This document shows positions 46,810-59,700 of a stretch of 64,000 nt of DNA, piece by piece. Every line of letters begins with the position of its first letter. The first letter of the stretch is position 1. The translations under genes were made by a program, and so were the position numbers. The DNA comes from Gibbula magus (taxonomy: Eukaryota > Mollusca > Gastropoda > Trochida > Trochidae): positions 75,256,593 through 75,320,592 of the forward strand of contig OW388289.1 of NCBI GenBank assembly GCA_936450465.1. The letters are read 5' to 3'. Below the pieces are notes generated by a model. It did no database searches and had not been told where the DNA came from. It worked only from the letters and a program-made list of their open reading frames with translations.

Positions 46810-47010
46810 TTACATGACACGTTTGCCCCCAGGGGTATATATATCCCCGGGGTAACAGATTTGCCCTACCTATTTAGGTGGAGCAAATTTTACCTCAATA
46901 CCCCCCAGGGGTAGATATTTACCCCCTCTGAGTACCTTTTACATGACGAAATTTGGCCCCTGGAGGTATTTTTCCCCAGGGGAACAGGTGCATGTAAACG
47001 GGGCTTAAAG
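46810..47010. mobile_element. 'CGTTTACATG' inverted-end element, copy A version
   Basis: The left end 'CGTTTACATGACACGTTTGC' is matched at the right by the complement of 'GGTGCATGTAAACGGGG'. Inside are several CCCCAGGGG / CCCCTGGAGG words around ATATATATCCCC. Copy B (53890-54010) lacks about 80 bp of the interior, probably by deletion between similar internal words. Confidence 0.6.
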
Positions 47011-47399
47011 TGACAAAAGGGCGAATGTCTTTATGAACACATTATTTAAGTGATAAATAAACGATTTTGATTAAAGTATGAAGCTGTTGAAATGGTGAAT
47101 GAAATTATGAATGAGTCCTTTTCTTTGAAACTTTTAAGTGTAAAAACACAAGTCAATAAATGTAAAATGTAAGTGAATTATTAAAAAGCATTAGATATAT
47201 TTATTTACATAGCTTATTTGTTGTAGTTTTGCCATAAGTGTTCCGTTGTTGTATACCATTGTTTATTTTGCTCAACAATGACTAGTTTAGCAACTCCTAT
47301 GAAAACCGAGACTCTGAATCATTAAGTGGCGTCACTGAACATATCAACATATGCTTAACGTGTATATACCCATAGTTATTTATAGTTATCATTGTTGTC

Positions 47400-47557
47400 T
47401 TATAAACTCCATTTTAAAAGAGGAGATTAGGAGGTTTATGATTACATTGCGTCGACAAACCAGTTATCTGGAAGAACACCATTGTGATTATATTGAGACC
47501 CTCAAGCTTCTGATGCTACTGTTAGATAATCAGCACTACAGAATAGCCCTCACATGA
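47400..47557 (+). other. Open frame conserved between the duplicate copies, function unknown
   Basis: A plus-strand frame encodes ILKEEIRRFMITLRRQTSYL followed by an EEHHCDYIETLKLLMLL part, and stops at 47557. The copy B version (54414-54571) keeps the frame but has three amino-acid changes in the shared region (R to W, L to M, E to D) against about two silent ones, so selection is not evident. It could be an exon remnant. Confidence 0.25.
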
Positions 47558-50500
47558 ACTTGTCCTTTAACCCGTGGTTTTCAAACTGGCGTTCGTGAAA
47601 AATTATATAACCATTTTCAAATTATTGAATTAACTAGTGATTCTTATTTTGAAGTCACCTGTTGCCTTTCAAGTGAGATATTCTTCTTGTAGACTAACAA
47701 GACATGCAGATAAGTGATTTCATACCCAATGCACGCAGCATCTGATTAGTTTAGAATTTATTGATAACCTCAATTGAAGCAGAAGCACATGACGATGTTC
47801 ATTGACAGCCAACTCATGATTTCTGTTTGATGATTGCAATACTTTATCAGCACATCAGTTTGGGGGAGCTGTGTAACCTCATATATGGTGAACGAGACGG
47901 AAAGATACCTGCTGAATTGTCACTACCATTTAGTTTTCTATACATTGCAGTTCAAAATTGAGGAACATCTTGTTTAATTCCCAAAGCTCTTTAATTATTG
48001 GACAAGAAGGGTTTCGTAGAGTAGCCTAAATTCGTTAGTAGCCTAAGTTCGTGACTTCATTTATACATGTGCGTGCTCGCAACTTGAAACATCCTGACTA
48101 TTGTTTGAACACTCAAACATAATCTATTTATACAACTTTCAATAGCATTGAACTAATTCCCCTTAACCATGTCAGTTCTCAAAACATATGTGCTTAAAAT
48201 CACTGTTTACGGTACCTCCAAAATATCAGTATTTTAATGGCCCCAAAAAATTCTCGTACCACTTTACGGTGATCAATTCCTGTCGTCTGCTTTGCTAATC
48301 TTATTAAGCCTAAGAACTCATCTGTTCTTTTGTCACAATGTTCATAGAAATTTTAAAATAATAATTTTAGAATACATTGTAGGTTGTTTGATAGACAGAT
48401 TTATGAATATTTAATTTCATGTGCTTTTTATATAGATATTGTCTATTTCTTCAAATTAGTCAGTCAATCAATGTATTAACTTTCCTGGGAATAAAATATT
48501 TGAAAAATAAATCATAAGCAGCCTTTGTCATAATTTTTCTGAAAATAAATTCATCAAGCATTTTATGACCTCTGAAGTTACTAAATACATTTAACTTTAT
48601 AAAGTATGCTTCCAATTCTGAGAGAAAAATAAGTCAGTTCAACAGATAACCATACCTGACAGAACACATTTGATTAGTCTCGAAGAAAATAGCATTAAAT
48701 CAAAGGCCACGAACTTGAGAGGCAATGGGAAAATGACAATAAAGCTTCAAAAGGTTTGTAACTTAGTGTATGATGATAGAGTATGTCATAAAAACATATT
48801 TTTAAAGAAATAAGGATCACGAACTTCGGCCACTAGAGGGTATAACAGTCTGTGCCAATTTCCCCATTGCAACTTGTATAATTGTATTATCTAGATAATA
48901 AAAAAACTCGTCTAATAAATATGTATTTTAAATATATACACGTAGGCTATATACTTGATCTATGTTATATGATATCAAACCTTTTGAAATAAATAAAGTT
49001 AATCAAAAATGTTTTAAATATATTTTTTTAAATGTTTGAAATGACTCACTTTTCCTGTTATATGGTGGGCCCGGCAAATTAATTCCAGTAATGTAACGCC
49101 AAAACAAATGTTTCAGATTGCTTGCTTGAGTACCTCATAACCGCGGTGCGTAATGTACATTTAAAGTTCACTAGTCTTTTTTCTGTGGTGGTGTGGAAGT
49201 GAAAGTAAAATGGACATTTTATACTACATATACATGAATGGTGGACGACGACAGTTTGTGACTAATACAGCTCAACCCTGCTGTCAAATCCATGGCTTTG
49301 AGGTGCCTTGATATTGTACTAATACCACATATGTTAATATATACAGATTTAGGAAAGGATTTGTTGTCCAATAAACAAAGGCACTTTTGATTTAATTTTC
49401 AGAGGTTACTTTCCTTTTTCTTGTGTGGTTTTTATAGGTTTTTATAATACACACAACTGCACACAACACCGACTGTGAGCAGTTTACTTGACCAGTGTGT
49501 GATGTGTGTGATTTTACAATGTTCTCCAAATGCGGGGATATTGATTAATCACATGTTTGAAAACACAATTTTAAGGTTCCATAATTGGTTATGAGATTTT
49601 TACTGTTAATATCAATATCATCAAGTATTCATATTTTAGTTTACAAGTTTCTTTTGCCTGTGAGTGGATACAAAGCAACAAGAGAAAGCGACTGTTTGAG
49701 AGGCATTCTAGAAGTCGGTGTAATACAAAGACCAGGATATCTTATGGATTCTTTATTTCACTATGGCGACGTTTCGGTATAGAACTTTATACTGCTATCA
49801 TGCTTGATTTTTTTATGTTTTGATTTGATGTCATAAATATCAATTAACTCATCATAAGGCGAGAATACCAAAATCGTCTTCATAACCAATAGTCGTGTCT
49901 GATTTCAAACATTGGGACAAATCTGTTGACATTTAGGAAGTCACAAGCACGTATATTTCTATAGTTAGTTAACAAAAAAAAATAACACAGGGGTAAGCCC
50001 GTCCTTGCTCCACCGGGAGTTGGCAGTCGTCAACAACCATTTTCTCGTTCTTTAAACTGGGATGGGTCACGAAATTGGTAACTTTTTAACATCTTCCATT
50101 GAATAATGTTAACAATATCAAATTGTTTCAACTCTTGTATAGATATGATTTACAATCGATGCTTACTTTGGAACATGACATGTATTATAAAATGTTGATG
50201 ATTTGGATTCAAATTCATCATTTTGTTTACCGCAGTTTAGATCTCAATGATGTTTTATACATTATGTACGTATGTTAATACCAACAGGGCTTTATTATGT
50301 TGGTCAATATACTTATATGTAGACATGGTCAAATTGTGAAAAAGGATTGAATAAAATCAAGAAATGATTATACTTGCGAACAAAATGTAACAAAATGTCT
50401 TTTCTCAAACATTTTGGCTTGAGTTTGATCAAATCTGAATACGCTCAATAGCAAATGGTGATGAAACAGTATGTAATTATATAAAATCAGAATGACACCA

Positions 50501-51399
50501 ACGTGAATATGATGCCTTGGGTATCAAATTTACTCCAACACCAGCTGACGTATTGGTGATTATATCCAGCACATGATCGAATGAATTAATAGGTTACTAG
50601 CTAGCTGGGGGGAAAGGCTTTGGACATTAATTGGAAAGTTTTGAAATTAGTCTATATCTTATGCACTTTACATTATCCACCGTAGGCATTAATCTATTCA
50701 GTATTCAATAAACTTTATTTGTAATGGAATAAAAACCATCAGCTGAAAAGGGAAAATATGAAAAGAATAAAAACGAAAGGTGGCTTACGGATAATTGATA
50801 AATTAATCATTGAAGTTCTAAATATATCAACTGTGAGACCATAGTAGAAGAGAACAAATAACATGTACATGTAAGCGCATATTAAGGACACGCAGCTTCT
50901 TGATCATATATACTGTTCAAGGCCAAACCTTGCCTCTTACTCATAAGGTAAGTACTGACTTCTAAATGTCCATCAAAAACTATGTAATATATATTTCAAT
51001 GGTATCTTCAAATATGGGACTAATGTTGTTGGATATTTATACATCTATTTCCAGAACCTTATTTGTTTGAGGTTCTGAAGGCATGGGTTGATAGACTGAA
51101 TTTATGTGGATACTTGTTATGCTATTCTAGTGCAGCCTTTATTGTGTACCTCGGCAATAAAATGGGACGGACAACTTGCTTTGTAAGACAATAAAACAAG
51201 CTCGTGATTTAGGACGTCAATTGGAGCGTCGCTTAGCAAATGACGTTATATATTACGTCTCTTCGACTGTTTACTTGCTAGTGAATGTGTTCTACCACGG
51301 AAGGCATCAGTATTCTTAAAAGATAGTTTATACCAACAACATAATATTTCAACTTATTTTATATAAAAGCGAGAAATTGTGTAAGGGCATCTCATATAA

Positions 51400-51542
51400 G
51401 AAATAGAAGACTTATTGTTGTGCTTTATCGTAAAATTAAACAAAGCAAGGAGCATACAGCACTCAGGCCTACTCCCTTGTATTTCATGCTCCCTGCCATG
51501 TTTTATTTTACGATAAAGCACGCCAACTCGTCTTCTAATTCC
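51400..51542. repeat. Hairpin inside copy B
   Basis: Same hairpin as 44550-44692. One change (GACTTATTG for GACTCGTTG) weakens the outermost pairing. Confidence 0.85.
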
Positions 51543-52912
51543 TAATAACCAATTACAATATACACATCACTTTGCAAAACATTGAGCTTGTAAATGAATC
51601 TTGAATATTAAAGGTATACTTGATTACTCAGGTTGATGAATTTTGAAACACAAGACTAGTGAATGGCATCAGCAGAACGAAGGAGTCTATTAACGCCTAC
51701 AGGGACAAACGCCTACAGTCTTAAACAAACAACTGTATGCACCAGTGCTTTTGAGTTTTACAGCCTTCAACCTGGAATAACCCGTTACTTTGTGCACTAA
51801 TGCCTCCGATCCATTACCTTCTAATGCCTCCAACTCGTTACTTACTAATTCCTCCAACCCGTTACCTATTAATGCCTACAGTGGAAACATTTTATTTATT
51901 TTACCATATCTTCATTACAGCATTATAGTATACATATTCAGCGTCGGCTTACAATTACATTACACAACATGTTTTACTCGGGAAACAGAAGGGTGATACC
52001 GGTCAACAATATGAACATTACCTTTTGTATCAGAAACCGTATTACTGGTTCAAATGGATCAACAGTTTTCTTTGATCCACTGATGGGGAAATGTTTTGAG
52101 TTTAGATTCAAATTCAAGCATGGTATTATATAGTTCAAAAAGTTGTATAAAGACAAAGGGGGGAATTCTATTCGCCTTCATAAACCTAGTATGTTTGTTA
52201 GATTATGTTGCTGTGTTGCCTATATTGTATAAAAAGTCACTGCATGAATATATTGAATAATAATTAGTAAATACTGTCATCACTTCATTGTCCATTGACC
52301 ATTCAACAAATCGGTAGAGTCTGGGAGGGGGTGGCATTATTAGAGTCAAAACCCAAATTTCATGTGTGACATCCAAGTGCACATGACACCTATTTGCCTC
52401 CAGGGGTAAAATACCCGAGGGTCAAAGGGCAAATCAATTAATACGTTTACATGGGTTTTAAGACAGGGGGTAAATACTGTTAGTATTCATCATTATCAAA
52501 CGTTTCTTAATACTGAGGAGTCACTTTCTGCTATTCATCCCACCAAGAATTACCATGATAACACTTCTTTGGTAGCATGACCACCTCTACAAAGCAGTTG
52601 AGAGTGCTGGGGTAATCTGCAAATCATTTCTTAAGCACTAAATTAGATGTTCAGGAAGAAAATCATTGTCTGAAAATGGTGGTCAGATTTTAGCTCATCA
52701 GGCCAGAAGAACCAACATACATAATTATGGCACAACATTTCATGAACTTAAGATATCTGCATCTTTTTAACAATGGGGTTGTATAATGATAAACTTACTG
52801 CAAATTATGGTGAATCTATTTCCGATTACAAACTCTCAAATTTCAGATATGCATTACAGTTCAATATGATATAAAAGTTTATAGTTTACTACAAATATAC
52901 AGGTTTCGACAA

Positions 52913-53511
52913 AGCATAGATCGCATATTCATGGCCAAGAGCTTACAAACTGCCACAGCTCAGCAGCAAAATAATCAAGCTGGAATTGCTGCAAACTGAG
53001 TGATCACTCGTATTAATATTTTCTTATTCTACGACACTATTTACCATAAAAACAGGTTGTCAAAATCAAATCAAAATCTGATTGTCGGAAATTATTATTG
53101 AATATAGTGTAGTGAATATGGAGGGTACAAAGCGGTTTACTCGTACAAAAAGATGTCTCCCCTTCCTCCAATTCACGTTAGAATAGCAAAATAATTCAAT
53201 CTTAAAAGTTATATTTTGAGCACACACCCTACCATTCGAAAATATTAAAATCAAAATTATTGCCACGGAAACAGAAAGTAATAGAATTGACAAGTACCTC
53301 AATATCCAATAAGACACATGTACAGTGAAGGTGATATGGAGATAGAGGATACACAATTTGCTAACGATTAGTCAGGTAGTTTTAGAGTTATATTCCGGAA
53401 ACAAATCCTTCAAAAAGACAAATTCCAAATTGTTTCCAAGGAAACAGAAACAAATTAAATTTGAAATACCCATAAGACACATCTATATGACATGGAGAGG
53501 CAGTACGATTG
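52913..53511. other. Segment present in copy B only, with GGAAAC-type tandem units
   Basis: Copy A passes from 'TTTCGACAA' to 'GTCAAGAAGTTTTAAAG' with only three bases between. The segment holds two ~145-bp related units ('TTGCCACGGAAACAGAAAGT' and 'TTTCCAAGGAAACAGAAACA', each followed by 'AAGACACAT'), similar in type to 26773-27180. Loss from copy A by deletion is the simplest reading, but insertion in B is not excluded. Confidence 0.75.
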
Positions 53512-56500
53512 GTCAAGAAGTTTTAAAGTTATTCTTGGGAACGATGGGAACGCCTACACTTACGACAAAGCTGACACAACCTCGACCAAAACTATGTTCT
53601 CCTGATCCGTCAAAAGGGGATATAAGTAGAGCACTATCTGCAGCCGGGCACCATGAGTAAACATAGTCTAAGCTAGGAATGTGAATTCGAGTCTTGTTTT
53701 TCAATTTGTACACTTGAAAATTATCTTGGATAAGAAAAATAGTATCCAACAAGGTGTTCGAAATTACAAATTATCTGTCCCTTGTGAATACATTGTGTCA
53801 AAAGCATGTATTTGTGTATTGGTGCAGGTGCAGAGTTCTGTGATCGCATGTTGGAACTTGATTTGCCCCCTTGAAAATGTGAAAAGAACGTTTACATGAC
53901 ACGTTTGTACCCAGGGGTATATATATCCCCTGTGGGTACCTTTTACATGACGAAATTTTGCCCCTGGAGGTATTTTGCCCCAGGGGAAAACGGTGCATGT
54001 AAACGGGGCTTAAAGTGACAAAAGGGCGAATGTTTTGATGAAAACATTATTTAAGTGATAAATAAACGATTTTGATTAAAGTATGAAGCTGTTGAAATGG
54101 TGAATGAAATTATGAATTAGTCCTTGTCTTTGAAACTTTTAAGTGTAAAAACACAAGTCAATAAATGTAAAATGTAAGTGAATTATTAAAAAGCATTAGA
54201 TATATTTATTTACATAGCCTATTTGTTGTAATTTTTCCATAAGTGTTCCGTTGTTGTATACCATTGTTTATTTTGCTCAACAATGACTTTTTAGCAACTC
54301 CTATGAAAACCGAGACTCTGAATCATTTAGTGGCGTCACTGAACATAACAACATATCCTTAAAGTGTATATACCCATAGTTATTGTATAGTTATCATTAT
54401 TGTCTTATGATTGTTCAAAACTCCATTTTAAAAGAGGAGATTTGGAGGTTTATGATCACATTGCGTCGACAAACCAGTTATATGGATGAACACCATTGTG
54501 ATTATATTGAGACCCTCAAGCTTCTGATGCTTCTGTTAGATAATCAGCACTACAGAATAGCCCTCACATGAAGTTGTCCTTTAACCCGTGGTTTTCAAAC
54601 TGGCGTTCGTGAAAAATTATATAACCATTTTCAAATTATTGAATTAACTAGTGATTCTTATTTTGAAGTCACCTGTTGCCTTTCAAGTGAGAAATCTTCT
54701 TGTAGACTAACAAGACATGCAGATAAATGATTTCACACCCAATGCACGCAGCATGTGATTAGTTTAGAATTTATTGATAACCTCAATTGAAGCAGAAGCA
54801 CATGACGATGTTCATTGACAGCCAACTCATGATTTCTGTTTGATGATTGCAATACTTTATCAGCACATCAGTTTGGGGGAGCTGTGTAACCTCATATATG
54901 GTGAACGAGACGGAAAGATACCTGCTGAATTGTCACTACCATTTAGTTTTCTATACATTGCAGTTCAAAATTGAGGAACATCTTGTTTAATTCCCAAAGC
55001 TCTTTAATTATTGGACAAGAAGGGTTTCGTAGAGTAGCCTAAATTCGTTAGTAGCCTAAGTTCGTGACTTCATTTATACATGTGCGTGCTCGCAACTTGA
55101 AACATCCTGACTATTGTTTAAACACTCAAACATAATCTATTTATACAACTTTCAATAGCATTGAACTAATTTTCCATTAACCATGTCAGTTCTCAAAACA
55201 TATGTACTTAAAATCACTGTTTACGGTACCTCCAAAATATCAGTATTTTAATGGCCCCATAAAATTCTCGTACCACTTTTCGGGGATCAATTCCTGTCGT
55301 CTGCTTTGCTAATCTTATTAAGCCTAAGAACTCATCTGTTCTTTTGTCACAATGTTCATAGAAATTTTAAAATAATAATTTTAGAATAGGTTGTTTGATA
55401 GATAGATTTATGAATATTTAATTTCATGTGCTTTTTATATAGATATTGGCTATTTCTTCAAATTATGTTGTCAGTCAATCAATGTATTAACTTACCTGGG
55501 AATAAAATATTTGAAAAATAAATCATAAGCAACCTTTGTCATAATTTTTCTGAAAATAAATTCATCAAGCATTTTATGACCTCTGAAGTTACTAAATACA
55601 TTTAACTTTATAAAGTATGCTTCCAATTCTGAGAGAAAAATAAGTCAGTTCAACAGATAACCATACCTGACAGAACACATTTGATTTGTCTCGAAGAAAA
55701 TAGCATTAAATCAAAGGCCACGAACTTGAGAGGCAATGGGAAAATGACAATAAAGCTTCAAAAGGTTTGTAACTTAGTGTATGATGATAGAGTATGTCAT
55801 AAAAACATATTTTTAAAGAAATAAGGATCACGAACTTCGGCCACTAGAGGGTATAACAGTCTGTGCCAATTTCCCCATTGCAACTTGTATAATTGTATTA
55901 TCTAGATAATAAAAAAAAACTCGTCTAATAAATATGTATTTCAAATATATACACGTAGGCTATATACTTGATCTATGTTATATGATATCAAACCTTTTGA
56001 AATAAATAAAGTTAATCAAAAATGTTTTAAATATATTTTTTAAATGTTTGAAATGACTCACTTTTCCTGTTATATGGTGGGCCCGGCAAATTAATTCCAG
56101 TAATGTAACGCCAAAACAAATGTTTCAGATTGCTTGCTTGAGTACCTCATAACCGCGGTGCGTAATGTACATTTAAAGTTCACTAGTCTTTTTTCTGTGA
56201 TGGTGTGGAAGTGAAAGTAAAATGGACATTTTATACTACATATACATGAATGGTGGACGACGACAGTTTGTGACTAGCACCGTTCAACCCTGCTGTCAAA
56301 TCCACGGCTTTGAAGTGCCTTGATATTGTACTAATACCACATATGTTATACAGATTTAGGAAAGGATTTGTTGTCCAGTAAACAAAGGCACTTTTGATTT
56401 AATTTTCAGAGGTTACTTTCGTTGTTCTTGTGTGGTTTTTATAGGTTTTTATAATACACATAACTGCACAACACCGACTGTGAGCAGTTTACTTGACCAG

Positions 56501-57389
56501 TGTGTGATGTGTGTGATTTTACAATTTTCTCCAAATGCGGGGATATTGATTAATCACATGTTTGAAAACACAATTTTAAGGTTCCGTAATTGGTTATGAG
56601 ATGTTTACTGTTAATATCAATATCATCAAATATTCATATTTTAGTTTACAAGTTTATTTTGCCTGTGAGTGGATACAAAGCAACAAGAGAAAGCGACTGT
56701 TTGAGAGGCAGTCTAGAAGTTGGTGTAAAAGACCAGGATATTTTATGGATTCTTTATTTCACTATTGCGACGTTTCGGTATAGATATTTATACTGCTATC
56801 ATGCTTGATTTTTTTATGTTTTGATTTGATGTCATAAATATCAATTAACTCATCTTAAGGCGAGAATACCAAAATCGTCTTCATAACCAATAGTCGTGTC
56901 TGATTTCAAACATTGGGACAAATCTGTTGACATTTAGGAAGTCACAAGCACGTATATTTCTATAGTTAGTTAACAAATAAACAATACCACAGGGGTAAGC
57001 CCGTCCTTGCTACACCGGGAGTTGGCAGTCGTCAACAACCATTTTCTCGTTTTTTAAACTGGGATTGGTCACGAAATTGGTAACTTTTTAACATCTTCCA
57101 TTGAATAATGTTAACAATATCAAATTGTTTCAACTCTTGTAAAGATATAATTTACAATCGATGCTTAATTTGGAACATGACATGTAATATATTTTTTGGA
57201 AGTTTAACATTTTATTAACATAATCTAAAAGAATCAATATATCTGACCAAATGGCAATGGTCACCAAACTATTGATAATACCATCTTTTCATCCTAAATC
57301 ATCTTAACAATAAAACTCTAATTGTCAACATATACAGGGAAAAATCTAGCTTTGCCCTACAGCACTATATGTGATATTTATCTTTGCTA

Positions 57390-57731
57390 CTAAAACGTCA
57401 TGACTGCTTTTTTTTTCAAAAAAATATAAACCCGAAGGGTTACATGTTTTGATGACTTTATCTTGTCCAATTCAGTGAGTGCATCCGGAATTTCGACAGA
57501 CAACGAGAGAATGTCGTTTTCGGTTATCTGATTGGTCGATACCAAAAAGGGATATCCAAAGCTATTTATGGAAGTGGTGATATAGACAATGTATTTGTGA
57601 TTTGAAACAGATATTCCATCATTATTCCTGAGTTTATGTTGAACTTGAAAAGTAAGGACCTTAGCAAGCTCCACCGTGACGGCATATACCAGTATACCAA
57701 AGCTGTAACCACGGGTGAATTTTACAACAAA
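57390..57731 (-). other. Minus-strand open frame of 114 codons, unidentified
   Basis: The frame is open from 57731 to a stop at 57390-57392 in AT-rich DNA, which is longer than expected by chance here. It reads SFGILVYAVTVELAKVLTF, then NHKYIVYITTSINSFGYPF and DILSLSVEIPDALTELDKI, ending in a basic stretch. No ATG opens it (the first in-frame start-like codon is GTG), so if real it is an exon. The opposite strand in the same register is also protein-like (KLHRDGIYQYTKAVTTGEFY at 57670-57730, preceded by a possible acceptor TTTGAAACAG at 57610), so the coding strand is undecided. Possibly a decayed gene or transposon fragment. Confidence 0.25.
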
Positions 57732-57801
57732 TTATACAAGTTCCATTTGAATTCTGAGGTATCGCATACTTCTAAGCATAATTCTATTTCATCCGTATAG
57801 G

Positions 57802-58124
57802 ATAAATAATAGTTATCTTAACTTTGGATAATAAGCATCTTCTAAATCCATCATAAAAAAACAGTGAATTTGATTCAGATATTATATTTGTCAGAACCTA
57901 CGGGGGACAAACAATCTACAACATATCTATTGGATTTGGAGTGAGGGTATAACATATATTAAAACCGTAATACCAACCATTCCATTTGAGTTTCCTAATT
58001 CTCATGATCAACATCATGATCACAAATTAATATTAGTGGATATGTGTAATTGAATGAGTCGCGATTGTAAAAATATGATTCCCTATCAATTGTAATCCCA
58101 ATTGAAATAGGAAAATATAATTCA
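57802..58124. other. AT-rich DNA, nothing recognised
   Basis: No coding or repeat structure was recognised. A short 'TCATGATCAACATCATGATC' palindrome-like word lies at about 58002-58022. Confidence 0.4.
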
Positions 58125-58372
58125 TTATTTATACGAAATGATCATACGTCCCGCATGGTTTGCAGATATGATTAATGATTAGAATAAAACCCTGCCTCTG
58201 AAGTCCCATGCATCAAGTAAGACTTTTTCTAGATGAAACTACGTAAAAAGTATGACATCATCTTGTGAAAAAGCCGAACGTTTGGGACAATCATGCTGCG
58301 ATTGTCATTAACGCAGAGAGACCTGTGATTCATATCCAATGCCGGGAGCTTTCAATAGTTGATTGTGTGTTA
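58125..58372. repeat. Dispersed repeat, partner at 33013-33265
   Basis: Same orientation as the partner. Shared words include 'ACGTCCCGCATGGTTTGC', 'AAAACCCTGCCTCTGAAGTC' and 'GCGATTGTCATTAACGC'. The two copies also share an AT-rich lead-in about 25 bp to the left. Confidence 0.7.
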
Positions 58373-59052
58373 ATGTAAAACTGATAATACAACGGGAGAG
58401 TAATGATGAAGTGTGGCTTATAATAATGTGTGTACCACCTACACGGTTAGAGTCATATCACATGGGTTTATCGGCAATCGTACATATTCTGCAGATGTGT
58501 TGAGTAACTTGTGATCTTCAAAATGAATGTATCTTTACATTAATTTAATTAAAAAGGTTACTTTAAAATGAGATTTGTAAGATGTATCTGATGTAGATGT
58601 TTTACGCTGACGTAAGTTTTAACCAGCCAGTGGCTTATTGTTCATAACGTACATGTAAGTGTCGGATCACCTGTATAATGACAAACTCGCAGCCGATACA
58701 GTTCCCATACAAGAAGAAGGTTCTGGCTCAGGTCTTGCCATACTTATAACAGCGAGATCCTAATGGCGTCTTGTGGCGTCTACCAACATGCTTGTAAGAT
58801 ATGTCTTGTCACGCTAATGTCGAATACGCAGAGTATCCATACATTGTACCGCCTAAATTAATGTAGCTATATCACTCCAATTGTTCAACGTGGATTCTTA
58901 CGCCCTTGGCCCCATACTGCTTACTGATCTTCCCCTACCTAATGATAAAAGTAAGGCGGCGTGAACACCAAATCAAGCAAATGTAATCATTCTCGTGTCA
59001 ATGAAGAGAACAATACAATAATATTATTTTAAAAATTCAACGGGGATATAGA
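58373..59052. other. Unassigned DNA
   Basis: No gene recognised. The interval has slightly higher GC at 58650-58930 but is closed in all frames over short distances. Confidence 0.4.
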
Positions 59053-59700
59053 AATAACTCCATCCGTCCGTCCATCCGTCCCTCTGTGCGTCCGGGTTTC
59101 GTTTCCGGACAACAAATCAAAAACTGTAAGGCATAATTCAATGAAACTTAATGTGGGGAACAACCATCATGTGAAGATATGTCTTTTTGTCGCTTTTAAC
59201 TTCTTCGGAACTTTATAACATAACCATAACTAAAAATTTCAGGACCAGAACTCAAAGACTGTAATGCTTAGCTCAATGAAACTTGGTATGTGGTATACTC
59301 ATCATGTGTAGATGTGCCTTTTTTATTCTTTTCTTTTTTTTTCTTTTAGGAAATTTTATTTTTAGCCGTTTCCATGGAGACATACTTTAAAATTTCGTTT
59401 CCGGACCAGAACTAAAATAATGTAAGGCTTAGTTCGAACTTGGTATATGGAACAGTCATCATGTGTAGATGTGCCTTTTAGGGCTATCAACTTCTTTGGA
59501 ATTTTATTATTAGTCATTTCCATGGAAATATAGCTTAACATTTTGTTTCTGACCCCAACAACTGTTAGACCTAGCTTGATGAAACATGGTATGTGAAACA
59601 ATCGTCATGTGGAGATACGTGTAGGTGTTTTTCACAAACCATGTCATCTTGATTCCGGAGCAAACTCTAAAAAAAAATTACAATTTCGCTTCCAGAACAG
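59053..59700. repeat. Diverged tandem repeat with CCGTCC start, ~4 units of ~150 bp
   Basis: It begins with a short CCGTCC/CCATCC simple repeat (59063-59095). Units then carry 'TTTCGTTTCCGGACNA', 'AANNCTGTAAGGCTTAGTTC', 'GAAACTTGGTATGTGG', 'CATCATGTGNAGATGTGCCT' and 'TTTCCATGGAAAC'-like words at about 59097, 59230, 59390, 59540 and 59680. The last are the most decayed. A single unit occurs at 29805-29965. Confidence 0.7.

Larger units (their letters stand above)
43252..50182 (+). repeat. 7-kb tandem segmental duplication, copy A
   Basis: It is aligned with copy B (50183-57186) from 'TATAAAATGTTGATGATTTG' onward at an initial offset of 6930, with only a few mismatches per 60 bp. It has no flanking repeats of its own. 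The junction with copy B is direct, at 'GAACATGACATGTATTATAA'. Copy A alone has 45484-45816 (333 bp), about 65 bp at 43986-44050 and about 80 bp near 46850-46930. No gene is recognised in it, though small open frames are conserved between the copies. Confidence 0.97.
50183..57186 (+). repeat. 7-kb tandem segmental duplication, copy B
   Basis: Head-to-tail partner of 43252-50182. It ends at 'GAACATGACATGTAATATAT' where similarity to the start of copy A is not resumed. The flanks of the pair share AT-rich words (ATATATTTTTTTT left of copy A, ATATATTTTTTGG right of copy B), a possible microhomology at the breakpoints. Copy B alone carries 52913-53511. Confidence 0.97.

Noticed and set aside
53358..53660. 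100-codon plus-strand frame
   Set aside because: It crosses the border between the copy B-only segment and shared sequence and opposes another frame; no motif.
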